Positions 1 to 8,174 of a stretch of DNA of 64,000 nucleotides are shown here, in pieces. The DNA is from Methanoplanus limicola DSM 2279. GTDB taxonomy: Archaea > Halobacteriota > Methanomicrobia > Methanomicrobiales > Methanomicrobiaceae. Below the pieces are notes generated by a model. The model was not told the origin of the DNA. It worked only from the letters and a program-made list of their open reading frames with translations, and searched no databases. A program made the position numbers and the translations under genes. The stretch lies in the NCBI RefSeq assembly GCF_000243255.1, contig NZ_CM001436.1:1948957-2012956 (forward strand), read 5' to 3'. Each line of letters opens with the position of its first letter. Within the stretch, counting starts at the first letter, position 1.

Positions 1-536
1 ATTTCATAGTCAAGACCATATTCTTCATTTACAGTCTCTGTGTCTTTCATTATGCCTGCACCAGGCTCTATTCCGACTATTGTTGAATCAAATTCCTCAG
101 AATGATCTTTTAATTCCTCAATTGAATTAATGTCAACGTATTCCGGGACTACAAGTCCGCATCTTGTGCCGACCATGTTTTCACCTACAAACACAATGTC
201 GTCCTTATACTTGTCATAGTACTGACCATGGCATGTCGGCAGCCAGGCACCAACGAAGAAGTCTCCGGAACCTGAGGCCAGTCCCTGAAATGCAAGGCCT
301 ACATCGACGATTTTAAGTTCAACATTGTAGCCGTTTGCATCAAGTACCTGTTTGATGACATTTCCGCTTGCAAGTTCTGTGTCATACGGGGTTGAGATCA
401 GGACAACTTCTTTGCTGCCGGAATCTGATGCAACTTCTGTATTGTCTGTATCTGCCCCTACGCAGCCCGCAGCCAGAACAATGGCTGAACAGACTACAAA
501 TAATATTGATAAGTCTTTGATTCTTTTTTTAATCAC
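1..536 (-). CDS. Glycine betaine/choline-type ABC transporter substrate-binding lipoprotein (3' end outside window)
   Basis: Partial gene running off the left edge, so the C-terminus is missing. Reading from a GTG at 534-536, the product starts with a basic N-terminus, a hydrophobic stretch and a lipobox-like LAAGC, then an acidic Ser/Asp-rich linker. The mature part has features of OpuAC/ProX-family binding proteins (for example VGLAFQGLASGSGDFFVGAW, and later a segment around GIEPGAGIM). It is therefore expected to be a lipid-anchored extracellular receptor for a quaternary amine such as glycine betaine, feeding an ABC importer for osmoprotection. The permease and ATPase genes are not in view and would lie to the left. 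The start is inferred: other upstream TTG/GTG codons hit stops at once. Family call is good; substrate is inference. Confidence 0.82.
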   Translation of the reverse strand, partial: MIKKRIKDLSILFVVCSAIVLAAGCVGADTDNTEVASDSGSKEVVLISTPYDTELASGNVIKQVLDANGYNVELKIVDVGLAFQGLASGSGDFFVGAWLPTCHGQYYDKYKDDIVFVGENMVGTRCGLVVPEYVDINSIEELKDHSEEFDSTIVGIEPGAGIMKDTETVNEEYGLDYE

Positions 537-1266
537 AATAACACAACCAGATTAAATCAGTAAGATGGAGGATTTAGAATGTAACCTGTACAGTTTATCC
601 TCCACGAATAATGCGGTCCCGAAAAAAAAGTCCGGATATTTACTTTGATATCTGTTTTATCAAAGTTTTCCCGGATATAATTAGTTAATCCGGAACATTA
701 CACATTGTGTTATAGTAATACAAAAATTGCACATATAAATTTTTCCCACAACCAGATATTAATTACTCCCACCAGAACGATTAATTATCAAATTTAACGA
801 TGTAATAAGGATATATTCTAATTACAATCATTTATGAAGACCGATATTGATATTTAAAATCTCTGCACCATCTAAAATGAAATGTAAGGACATTTTGCCA
901 CCCAAAATCTAAAATCAACCAAATATTCTGATTATATCCAATAAAAGCCACATATACACATTTAATTTTGATTTAAAGAGCACACCACAGCCCATATAAA
1001 ATCAAAGTTCAATTAACTACCCAATATTAAAATTAGCGATAATCCGGACTTTTTGGATTTTTGACGCGCAGAGGAAATGGGACATTTTTTCCGGGATATT
1101 GATGTCTCCTTCAGTCCGGTAAAAATCTGCTCTGGATTTCTCACATCCTACGGTCTTTGGGTAATTAAATCCGGATTTTTTCCAAAAATGCTTAATGTCT
1201 GCATAATAATATTTAATTACAGGCTGAGTAGCAGGTAAATATACGGGATTAATTCCTGCGCTTTAA
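537..1266. other. AT-rich intergenic region, no gene seen
   Basis: About 730 bases of AT-rich sequence between the divergently oriented lipoprotein gene and the ApeA-like gene. I see no convincing reading frame, RNA gene or long repeat. The stretch around 700-760 is TATA-like and could hold promoters for both genes. Confidence 0.6.
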
Positions 1267-1290
1267 GTGAAATATCTGTGCAGTGGTTGT

Positions 1291-2706
1291 ATGGACAATA
1301 TTATCAGGATAAGGGGTAAGTGGAATATTAAAAATTCCGGGTGTTATGATACTGACAGGGATTTCCCCGGACTTTTAACCATTAAGCCGTATTATCATGC
1401 TCTGCTTGAATGCAGTCTTTCCCGTCAGGGAAGTGATGAAAATGATGCAGTCTTATGGAATGTTTTTCCTGAAGAAAGTGATCACTGTGTCATTAACAGA
1501 ATCCCGCTTATTTCAGGAAGAGGGGTTAGTGGTACTGAGATAACGCTGTTAAATAACAGGATGGTTCACAGGGATAGGATGAACCCGGTTTTAGGTCCTG
1601 AAACTGATGACAATGAGATACTTTTTCTTCCGGAAATTGTGATTGACGGATATAATTTCAGTAGCTACGATGAGGTGAGGTTCTGCCGGGTTCTGACTCT
1701 TCCTGATGATTTTGTTAACTGGATTGGTTTTGAGCATATTTCCGGGGAGATTAATAAAAAAGGTGGTCTGATAATTTATTCTTCCGGGAACTGCACCTTA
1801 AAAATCTGTACAGATGAAAATGATCCGGACCTGATTTTACTTGCTGAATATCCTGAGGAGAAGAGATTAAGAGATATTATCTCTGATCTTCAGGTGATCC
1901 AGAATATTCTCACATTCTTTTGGGGTAAACCGTCTTTCTTCATCTCCATTACAGGGGAGCATGAAAAAAATCCTCTGCTATCTGATTATTACGGTGAAAA
2001 AATACTGAATAAATGCAGTATTTATCTTAATAATAACAGGCTTTGTAACCGGAAACTGGCTGAATATATGCATTATGGCAGTTATTTAATTTCGTTTGAT
2101 GAAATTAGTGATGATTTTGGGGAATATCTCGGACGGTGGAGGGTGTTTGAGAGAGATTACAGTCCTATGGTAAGGCTGTATTTTTCTGTGGTCTTTAACC
2201 CTGAGATGTATCCAGAAAATGTTTTTCTAAGCTTTACAGAGTGTATTGAGATTTATCACCGGAGAAATGATAACTTTAAGGATTACCTTATAAGTCCGGA
2301 TGAGTACCGGGAGAGGACTGATATAGTTAAACGGCTTCTTGGGGAAAATAAGGTTTTTACAAAGAAGGTCAGGGAATCGATCGTCAATACCCTTAAGTTT
2401 GGGAATAAACCAAATCTTGAGAACCGGTTAAATGATATATGTGATTTTTTCGGGGACTTTCTTGAGCCTTATATAGCTGATTACGGAGAGTTTTCTTCTT
2501 CTGTTTCGGGAAACAGGAATTATATTGCGCACAGGGAGGCTAAAGAGGGTTTTTCATATGCAGGCGGTACTGAACTCTGTATTTTTACTGCAAAACTTGA
2601 AATGGTTATATATACGATTTTTCTTTATGAATGTGGTTTTGAGAAGGATTTTATAAAGAATATTCTGAGCAGGTTTATGGACAGGAAGACCGGAGAATGT
2701 TTTTAG
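1291..2706 (+). CDS. ApeA-like HEPN protein, probable abortive-infection defence gene
   Basis: Large protein (471 residues from ATG 1291; a GTG at 1267 in the same frame would add 8 residues, but homologues of this type usually begin just before the GKW-like motif, so ATG is preferred). The N-terminal half has alternating beta-type segments (IRGKWNI, PGLLTI, ISGRGVSGTEITLL) like the ApeA N-terminal domain. The C-terminal end carries RNYIAH, an RxxxxH HEPN RNase motif (about residues 409-414 from ATG 1291), followed by a helical segment. HEPN proteins of this type are predicted RNases that act in anti-phage abortive infection. It is a single gene, 29 bases before the DUF389 gene on the same strand. 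HEPN motif is seen; the ApeA assignment is inference from layout. Confidence 0.6.
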   Translation: MDNIIRIRGKWNIKNSGCYDTDRDFPGLLTIKPYYHALLECSLSRQGSDENDAVLWNVFPEESDHCVINRIPLISGRGVSGTEITLLNNRMVHRDRMNPVLGPETDDNEILFLPEIVIDGYNFSSYDEVRFCRVLTLPDDFVNWIGFEHISGEINKKGGLIIYSSGNCTLKICTDENDPDLILLAEYPEEKRLRDIISDLQVIQNILTFFWGKPSFFISITGEHEKNPLLSDYYGEKILNKCSIYLNNNRLCNRKLAEYMHYGSYLISFDEISDDFGEYLGRWRVFERDYSPMVRLYFSVVFNPEMYPENVFLSFTECIEIYHRRNDNFKDYLISPDEYRERTDIVKRLLGENKVFTKKVRESIVNTLKFGNKPNLENRLNDICDFFGDFLEPYIADYGEFSSSVSGNRNYIAHREAKEGFSYAGGTELCIFTAKLEMVIYTIFLYECGFEKDFIKNILSRFMDRKTGECF

Positions 2707-2735
2707 TGGTGGTTGTGTGACGGGAGGGCAGAGGG

Positions 2736-3725
2736 ATGAAAAAAATACTGATTAATGTTCGTTATGAAGATTTTCCTGAACTTGAGAAACTTCTTGCCGG
2801 TTTTCATCATCTGGTGAATAAAGAGAGGAATTATGTCGAGGTCAGGGTTTTTGTTCCTGATGCGGAGGTCAATGATGCAATAGAGGTGCTTAGAAAGCCT
2901 ATTGATATGAGGTATAAAGAGTCCCTGATTGATGTCTCCACTCCGGATTTTGTAATCTCGTCTTCTCTTCAGAGGGCAGAAAAAAGGGTAACTGTGAGTG
3001 TCAGGACGCCTGTTGAAAAACTGATTGATACGGCTAAGGATTATACAAAAATTGATTACTGGCATCTGGCACTGGTCGGTATTGCAGGGCTTATTGCTCT
3101 TATGGGGCTGTATCTCAATAATGTCGCAATTATTATCGGGGCAATGCTTTTATCTCCGATTCTCGGCCCGATTCATTCGTTTGCAATTTATTCTGCAACA
3201 GGGAGGGTAAATGAGGCATTAAGGAGCATTTTTGTCCTGGCTATTAATCTGGCGCTCATCTTCCTGCTTGCCCTTACTGCTACGCTGTTAATGTCGGTGT
3301 TTACCGGAATTTTCACTGGTTCTTCTCTGAATATATCACTGACTGAAGAGATTATGCTCAGAACGGTCTCAAATCCGATATACATAATTATGGCTGTGCT
3401 TCTTGGCACTGCCTCTATTATTGCGCTTACAAAGAATATCTCTGAACTTGTTGCAGGGGTTGCGGTTGCTGCGGCGCTGCTTCCGCCGACGGTCGTTGCC
3501 GGAATTACTGTTGTTCTTATACCGGAGAGGTCTCCCGGTGCGGTTCTTCTTGTCCTGGACAATGTCATCGGGCTTATTGCCGGTGCGCTCATTGCCACAC
3601 TTGCACTTAAGATTGCGCCAAGAAAAGGCAGTGATATTAAGACTGCAAAGAGTTTCATCCGGAGGAGTATTATTCTGATCCTTATTTTAATCGGAATTCT
3701 GACATTTTCGTCATTAATTATCTGA
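2736..3725 (+). CDS. DUF389 / TIGR00341 family membrane protein
   Basis: 329-residue protein with a soluble N-terminal part (about 1-95, beginning KKILINVRYEDFPELEKLL) and about six to seven hydrophobic segments from residue 108 onward, ending in a strongly hydrophobic tail. Segments such as IGAMLLSPILGPI and VAAALLPPTVVAGI match the DUF389/TIGR00341 family of archaeal and bacterial inner-membrane proteins, whose function is unknown. Length is typical. A GGAGGGCAGAGGGATG context gives a plausible ribosome site. It follows the ApeA-like gene closely but looks like ordinary chromosomal content. Confidence 0.88.
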   Translation: MKKILINVRYEDFPELEKLLAGFHHLVNKERNYVEVRVFVPDAEVNDAIEVLRKPIDMRYKESLIDVSTPDFVISSSLQRAEKRVTVSVRTPVEKLIDTAKDYTKIDYWHLALVGIAGLIALMGLYLNNVAIIIGAMLLSPILGPIHSFAIYSATGRVNEALRSIFVLAINLALIFLLALTATLLMSVFTGIFTGSSLNISLTEEIMLRTVSNPIYIIMAVLLGTASIIALTKNISELVAGVAVAAALLPPTVVAGITVVLIPERSPGAVLLVLDNVIGLIAGALIATLALKIAPRKGSDIKTAKSFIRRSIILILILIGILTFSSLII

Positions 3726-3927
3726 TTTTAGCCGGAATTTTCATGGCCGGTAATTCCGGATATGAGAGATTTACGTGCTCTTGATTATGGATATAATTCC
3801 TGCATAATGCCTGAAGAGGTATTAATTCCGGATGAGGTGCTAAAGTTAAATCATAACTTTTAACTGTGTAGAGATCATTTTTATTATGCACACTGTGTGT
3901 AACTACCGACATAGAAGAAATTTAGCT

Positions 3928-4040
3928 GCTGTCGTGGCCTAGTCGGTTAGGGCGCCAGACTCATAGGGTTTTGAGCACATTTCGGAGGCGCTGATATCTG
4001 AGATATCTGGAGGCCGTGGGTTCGGATCCCACCGACAGCA
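3928..4040 (+). tRNA. tRNA-Met (CAT), elongator type, with 39-nt intron
   Basis: Acceptor stem GCTGTCG (3928-3934) pairs with CGACAGC (4033-4039), discriminator A at 4040, CCA not encoded. The anticodon stem CCAGA (3955-3959) pairs with TCTGG (4006-4010). Anticodon CAT is at 3962-3964 and the intron occupies 3966-4004, directly after position 37, the canonical archaeal position cut by the splicing endonuclease. The T arm GTGGG/CCCAC is intact. The mature length is 74 nt. The anticodon stem lacks the three consecutive G-C pairs of initiator tRNA, so elongator Met is favoured; a tRNA-Ile with modified CAT cannot be excluded. The gene sits exactly where the degraded island begins. Confidence 0.95.
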
Positions 4041-4452
4041 CTTTTAAGCAAAATTTAGCCCCGTTTTTTAATTCTAAGCTCATTTTCCTAATTACTGCGT
4101 TAACTTTAACGTCAATAAATGTTTCGGCTTTTTCACTGCTTTGATTTTTTTATGTTATTCCCCGGTGCCTGAAGCGCAATCATACTGTCAGTAGAAGGAT
4201 TCTTTTTCCTTTTTGGGAATGCCTGTGGCCTTCCTTTCCGGGTTTTAAGCTGATGAAGAAGGGCCGGAGATATTCAGATTATAATAACGGGCCGGTTGTT
4301 ATAACAGAATCCGGTTTTCCGGAGTTTTCCTTCACTTGCTTATCTCCACTTCAGATATTAAATTAATAAAATGTGTACCAGTTCCACAAAATAAGTTGCA
4401 AAAATGTGCGGCCGTCACACATAATACACACTTATAGATGAAAAGTCATGTT
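4041..4452. other. Gene-free region ending in a decayed copy of the 33-bp operator array
   Basis: No gene is seen from 4041 to about 4362. From about 4363 to 4443 the sequence (AAATAAGTTGCAAAAATGTG and nearby) matches one to two units of the 33-bp repeats at 54148-54345, just before a remnant of the same downstream gene. So both the promoter region and the start of that gene were once duplicated here. Confidence 0.6.
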
Positions 4453-4542
4453 ATGAAACGGTACATTCACAATACTTTACAAAATGGAAAAAGAGTAGGA
4501 ACCGTAAACCAGTGATTATTGAAGGAATTCGCCAGTGCGGGA
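4453..4542 (+). pseudogene. 5' remnant of AAA/DUF4143 ATPase gene
   Basis: About 90 bases closely match the first 30 codons of the ATPase gene at 54366: both have a KRFI/KRYI-type start, then VIIEGIRQCG just before the Walker A lysine, followed here by loss of homology. The reading frame is disturbed and the remainder is gone. Its upstream repeat unit is also partly preserved. It is a truncated duplicate with no expected product. Confidence 0.8.
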
Positions 4543-4553
4543 TCACATAGTGA

Positions 4554-4754
4554 TCATATGATAAATACTCCAATTATAAACATCAAATGTAAAAAGGGAT
4601 CATTTCCTGGGTTAAAATCAACAATAATCTGATTTGCTTCTACCATTCCGGCAGTATTTCTGCCAATGTATGTAGTGATTACATCACCAATGAACATAAT
4701 AAAAAGACAAATCCAGGTTAGCCAGTAAAATATTATTAAATCCGGTATTTTCAT
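4554..4754 (-). CDS. Truncated DUF5658-like small membrane protein
   Basis: 66-residue product with two hydrophobic stretches (about residues 5-30 and the C-terminus). The pattern GDVITTYIG followed by EANQIIVDFNPG resembles DUF5658-type archaeal membrane proteins, in which a D-x-x-T-T motif and an E-x-N motif sit between transmembrane helices. Family members normally have a further helix; here the frame ends within FIIGVFII, right at the junction with the ATPase remnant. It is probably a 3'-truncated gene, expression doubtful. Family call is tentative. Confidence 0.45.
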   Translation of the reverse strand: MKIPDLIIFYWLTWICLFIMFIGDVITTYIGRNTAGMVEANQIIVDFNPGNDPFLHLMFIIGVFII

Positions 4755-4868
4755 TTTATCCCAGTAATTATTAGATTTCGATTAAAAAAATCACTCCTCT
4801 CTTTTAAATCTGCCGGGTTGAAACTTTGAACCTGAAAGAGTAGAATACAAAGAAGTGAATCTAATAAA

Positions 4869-5080
4869 TTATATCCGCCCTAAAAGTTCAGTGAAGTTCT
4901 TTTCAGCCTCTTCTAACCGTTCCCTGGTTTTTGCACCTGTAATTATGAATTTCCCGTTGCTGAATAAGAGAAATGATACACCCCAGTTTTACCATTCACC
5001 CTTAGCGGCCACTGCATTGAGCTTTGCGTAATAATCACCTTTGTTCCTGATTATGTACCTGCTCAGGTACAATTCCGGTA
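4869..5080 (-). pseudogene. TBP-like (TATA-binding protein) C-terminal fragment with internal stop
   Basis: Reading down the minus strand from 5080 gives IPELYLSRYII, an in-frame TAA after KGEW, then FLLFSNGKFIITGAKTRE and a terminal stop at 4869-4871. The second part closely resembles the end of archaeal TATA-binding proteins (the P-E-L-F-P-G-L-Y and F-G-S-G-K-x-x-x-T-G-A-K motifs). The upstream half is absent and its break coincides with the 17-bp tandem repeat. It is a remnant of an accessory TBP paralogue; the real housekeeping TBP must lie elsewhere. Confidence 0.55.
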
Positions 5081-5145
5081 TGTCAAGAATACCGAGATGT
5101 CAAGAATACCGAGATGTCAAGAATACCGAGATGTCAAGAATACTA
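5080..5145. repeat. 17-bp tandem repeat, about 4 units
   Basis: Unit ATGTCAAGAATACCGAG repeats at 5080, 5097 and 5114, and a fourth copy begins at 5131 and decays after 13 bases. Units 1-3 are identical, implying recent slippage or a recent expansion. It abuts the TBP-like remnant. Confidence 0.92.
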
Positions 5146-5239
5146 AAGATCTTTAAGTGTGATCAATATGTCGAAGAAACAAAGTATTTTCGACAGATTC
5201 ACATTGACGTGTCTAAGGTTTCGGCATATTGTTGTTGAT

Positions 5240-5515
5240 TTGTCGAATGTCCAAAATTTTGAAGTTTCGGAGGTTTTGGGGATTTTGGAAGAGCAGGGGT
5301 TCTTGTTGATACTTCCGGTTCTGTTGGTTGGGCCGGATTAGTCATGGAGCTGCTTTGGGCCGGAGTTTTTGAGGAGAGGGTTGGTTTTGATGTCTGCTTT
5401 TCTCCGGTTGGGACTTTGGTTGGGGAAGAAAGTTGAGGGGTTTTGGAGGGGGTGAGATATTGAGGCATAGACTTTTGCTGCAGCAGGAGGCGCAGTGGCG
5501 TAGTTCAATCAGTTA
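5240..5515. repeat. Long dispersed repeat, copy A (cassette boundary)
   Basis: G/T-rich segment up to 5465, then a short CTGCAGCAGGAGGCGCAGTG segment to 5515. The first part matches copy C (9195-9620) along its length, including GGTTTTGATGTCTGCTTTT and CCGGTTGGGACT, and the second part matches the start of copy D (11400-11590). It lies directly after the 3' end of the minus-strand gene at 5527. Its minus-strand frame encodes a Ser/Thr/Pro/Lys-rich peptide that has no recognisable domain, so I treat it as non-coding. Confidence 0.85.
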
Positions 5516-5526
5516 TCCATCTCACC

Positions 5527-6438
5527 TTAATTTATATCATAATCAGTAAGTGTATATGTGCGGTTTTTGCTTTCACCGACTCTTCTTTCCAGTAACTGAA
5601 TGGTTGCCGGCAGATTGAGATTCTGGTTAATTAAATCTGCATTTTCAATTACAGTATCTACTCTGCCTGAGATAATTTCCTCTGAATTATCTTCAGAAAA
5701 TTCAAAAATCCTTTTTTTAGGAAGATAACCAATAAAATGACCTTTCAGCGTGATCTCTTCCTGACGTATATTGTCCTCACTGAGTCTGCTTTCACTTTGA
5801 CGAATCTGACCTACATCGGTGAAACCAAAGGCATTTCCTTTTGACTTCAGTGTGCATACAGCATCCTGATCTGCAAGAGTTTTTAGAAATTCACGAATGG
5901 TTTTAATCGCCCGTGGATCAGCTTCTGATAGTGCCTCATTTAACTCTTCATCAGTTCCGGTTGATGCTTTGAATATCGCCATAGTTGTACTTATAGCAAG
6001 TTCGACAGGAGAGGGTTCATTGTTCAGCTTAGGATTTTGTGACACTTCTTCTATTACAAATCCAAATGACCCCTTGGTTGTTCCGGTTATCAACATCTTA
6101 TATTCTTCACGGTTTGGCAACATACCCCGCGATCCCAGAGTGTCTGTCTGACTTGCTCCGACTGCTGCGACTGCATCAGTGAACTGTTTGATGGCATTTC
6201 CTCCAAAGTCTGCCTGAACTCCATGGCTGTTGATGACCGGAGCACCCCGGAATGTTATACTGAATTGAGCAGGATTATAATATTGGCCCTCAAATGAGGC
6301 AAGTGAGGCTTCTATATCATGTTTTCTGGATTCCAGACTGAGACGCTCAATGACACTGGACGTGGGTAGTTGTATAAGCATTTTGTTTAATGTGGATAAC
6401 TCCGCTTTTAAATGCTGATAATTCTGATTGGTCATCAT
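5527..6438 (-). CDS. Unknown protein, partner of the DUF6932-like nucleotidyltransferase
   Basis: 303 residues, not recognised as a named family. Residues 1-50 look helical and coiled-coil forming. The middle has a beta-rich part around FSITFRGAPV, then GGNAIKQFTDAVAAVG and KGSFGFVIEE, and a helical part containing DPRAIKTIREFLKTLAD. The final third is beta-rich. Its start overlaps the stop of the upstream nucleotidyltransferase gene by ATGA, indicating a co-translated two-gene unit, which suggests a nucleotidyltransferase/partner toxin-antitoxin or defence pair. The order of a beta hairpin, a helix of about 20 residues and a G-S-F/V strand also appears at the N-terminus of the 34187 gene; this may be a shared fold, but it is only an impression. 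Confidence 0.7.
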   Translation of the reverse strand: MMTNQNYQHLKAELSTLNKMLIQLPTSSVIERLSLESRKHDIEASLASFEGQYYNPAQFSITFRGAPVINSHGVQADFGGNAIKQFTDAVAAVGASQTDTLGSRGMLPNREEYKMLITGTTKGSFGFVIEEVSQNPKLNNEPSPVELAISTTMAIFKASTGTDEELNEALSEADPRAIKTIREFLKTLADQDAVCTLKSKGNAFGFTDVGQIRQSESRLSEDNIRQEEITLKGHFIGYLPKKRIFEFSEDNSEEIISGRVDTVIENADLINQNLNLPATIQLLERRVGESKNRTYTLTDYDIN

Positions 6439-7016
6439 AAAGAATCCTCCTCTTTCATCATTGCATCAAGGTTGCTCATAGCAATCTGATCTTCTTTATC
6501 GGAAAGTTCTATTTGTATAAATCCTTTCCACTGTCCGTCTCTTCTGTGTGACCAGATGCTGTACCAATACGTGATTTGCCTGATAAGCATCTCGTATCCA
6601 TCTGAGTTTAACTGTACAAAATATGCATCAACATTATATTCATCTTTCGTCCTTTTAGAGTTGAAGATATCTTGGTTAGAAGATAAAAGGGTCTCCTGAC
6701 TTGTTTCTTCAGGCAGAATAAAAAATGTGACAAGATCGATATCATTGGGATTTCTTCCTTCTGTCTTCTCAACATTTTCAAGGAAACTTCCATCAATCCA
6801 CTGAAAGCCTTCATTAAGCCCTAATTCATGCAGATCAGAACGGAAATTCATAAAACCTTTTATGATCTCTCTACGGTGTTTGGTATTTGCAAACCGGAGA
6901 ATTAAGTCAGTTAAAGAGATTGAATAGGGGGACCTTTCAAAATCTGTTGGATCAGCCATATTTATGGGCGGTAAAATCCCGTCAATGTTCCAGTCCGGTA
7001 TCACGTCTTTATTCAT
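6435..7016 (-). CDS. DUF6932-like nucleotidyltransferase-fold protein
   Basis: 193 residues. After a short leader with DGILPP, it carries QWIDGSFLENVEKT and NPNDIDLVTFF: the G-S and D-x-D signature of the polymerase-beta-type nucleotidyltransferase superfamily, in the arrangement seen in the DUF6932 family. The DID aspartates would bind metal. It is the first gene of a two-gene unit overlapping the 303-residue gene by 4 nt. A distal role as toxin or antitoxin that nucleotidylates RNA or protein is plausible by analogy with MNT proteins, but not shown by sequence. Fold call is good; function is inferred. Confidence 0.7.
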   Translation of the reverse strand: MNKDVIPDWNIDGILPPINMADPTDFERSPYSISLTDLILRFANTKHRREIIKGFMNFRSDLHELGLNEGFQWIDGSFLENVEKTEGRNPNDIDLVTFFILPEETSQETLLSSNQDIFNSKRTKDEYNVDAYFVQLNSDGYEMLIRQITYWYSIWSHRRDGQWKGFIQIELSDKEDQIAMSNLDAMMKEEDSL

Positions 7017-7171
7017 TTAACGTCTCCTTTGAAAGTTCTGCTTTTATTCATTATTATCCTCCCTAAGTGTTTTTTTCCTTTTTGCTGAATATGTCTGCCA
7101 GTCTTATGGTTCATATAAAGTCTGACTAAGGGTTATTGAGTTGTATTTAGTTCCTAGATAAAACACGAAGT

Positions 7172-7393
7172 TTAGCCAAAAGCCACATCCATCCGTGTGA
7201 TATAGATCTCCCCGTGGAACCGTGACTGAATCTCCTGCAAAGATGCGGTTTTTAAAAAGAGCTCCAAAGCCTCATGAAGGTTATTACGGGCTTCTTCTAC
7301 AGTACTGCCCTGGCTTGCAATGTCATATTCCGGGCAGAATGAAACATAGCCATCGCCTTCCTTTTCAATAATGGCTGTGAGCTGTTTTCGCAT
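7172..7393 (-). CDS. HicB-like antitoxin, no adjacent HicA
   Basis: 73 residues in the HicB partial RNase H-like fold: MRKQLTAIIEKEGDGYVSFC, then PEYDIASQGSTVEEARNNLHEALELF. This is the usual core of solitary HicB or UPF0150 proteins, which normally neutralise a HicA mRNA interferase. No HicA reading frame is seen on either side. It stands 155 bases upstream of the nucleotidyltransferase pair on the same strand and belongs to the cassette between repeat copies A and B. Confidence 0.82.
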   Translation of the reverse strand: MRKQLTAIIEKEGDGYVSFCPEYDIASQGSTVEEARNNLHEALELFLKTASLQEIQSRFHGEIYITRMDVAFG

Positions 7394-7509
7394 AATATTT
7401 TATCTCCCGTATTTTGTAATAATATCTGTTACTATATCATAATAATTATGTAACAATTCAATAAAAGAGAGAGGAGGAACTAAAGAGGCTGAGGCTTTTT
7501 TGAAGGTCA

Positions 7510-7820
7510 GTCTTCTCTGCCGGTGCCTTGACTCCTTAAACTCTTTTATGCCGGGGAAGGTTGCCGGAGTTCTTGGAGAGTGTTTTGGTGTGTCGGTTGA
7601 TGCCGGTTATTTCTTCCCTGCTGCCGGTTAGGTGTGGGCCGGCCGGAGGTTTAAGGGCCGGGGTTTTTGAGGAGAGAGTTGGTTTTGATGTCTGCTTTTC
7701 TCCGGTTGGGACTCTGATTTGGGAAGAAAGTTGAGGGTTTTAGAGAGGGTGAGAGCAGCCGAATAACTCCGGGGAAGAAGAGAGTTACCTGGGCGTTATC
7801 GGGCTGAAAATCCGGAAAAA
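7510..7820. repeat. Long dispersed repeat, copy B (cassette boundary)
   Basis: Matches copy C with an internal deletion: TGCCGGTTATTTCTTCCCTG and the GGAGGTTTAAGGG part are followed directly by the GAGAGAGTTGGTTTTGATGT part. From 7757 it continues with a segment (ACTCCGG, then GAGTTACCTGGGCGTTA) shared with copy D. It starts about 117 bases upstream of the HicB start and ends just before the stop of the DUF3467 gene at 7836. Same orientation as copies A and C. Confidence 0.83.
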
Positions 7821-7835
7821 TCAGGATGCCTTTGA

Positions 7836-8174
7836 TTATTTTCCATCATCGGGAGTATAAACTTCCATTTTACCTTCTGAGTGTACTTTCTTTAATATCC
7901 CGTCAAGGGCTTTGGAGAGTTTTTGGGCTGCGGAGTGGGACATATATATCCTCGTGCCCTGTATGTGTACTTTTTCGTCATCTTTTTTTATCCCCGGCAT
8001 CTCCAGAAAATCAATATATAGATCCCTGTGAGTTGCCTGCACATATGCAAGATTGGAGTAGGCACTGGAAGTTATATCGGTGACCATATCGTCCTTTTTG
8101 TATCTGTACATTTCACTTATATCAATTGTCGCTGAGTCTGTATTTGCCGTTTTTTTATTATCAGTCATATTCAT
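7836..8174 (-). CDS. DUF3467 domain protein
   Basis: 112 residues with a disordered acidic N-terminus and a core reading YSNLAYVQATHRDLYIDFLE, then VHIQGTRIYMSHSAAQKL. This is the DUF3467 pattern (an N-x-h-x-h-x-x-x strand, then h-x-h-S-h-x-x-A-K-x-L), a small family of unknown function common in archaea and bacteria. Its start overlaps the stop of the winged-helix gene by ATGA, so the two are one transcription and translation unit. Function unknown. Confidence 0.8.
   Translation of the reverse strand: MNMTDNKKTANTDSATIDISEMYRYKKDDMVTDITSSAYSNLAYVQATHRDLYIDFLEMPGIKKDDEKVHIQGTRIYMSHSAAQKLSKALDGILKKVHSEGKMEVYTPDDGK

Noticed and set aside
5199-5468. Ser/Thr/Pro-rich protein encoded by repeat copy A
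   Set aside because: Frame is not kept in copies B and C and has no ribosome site; considered non-coding.
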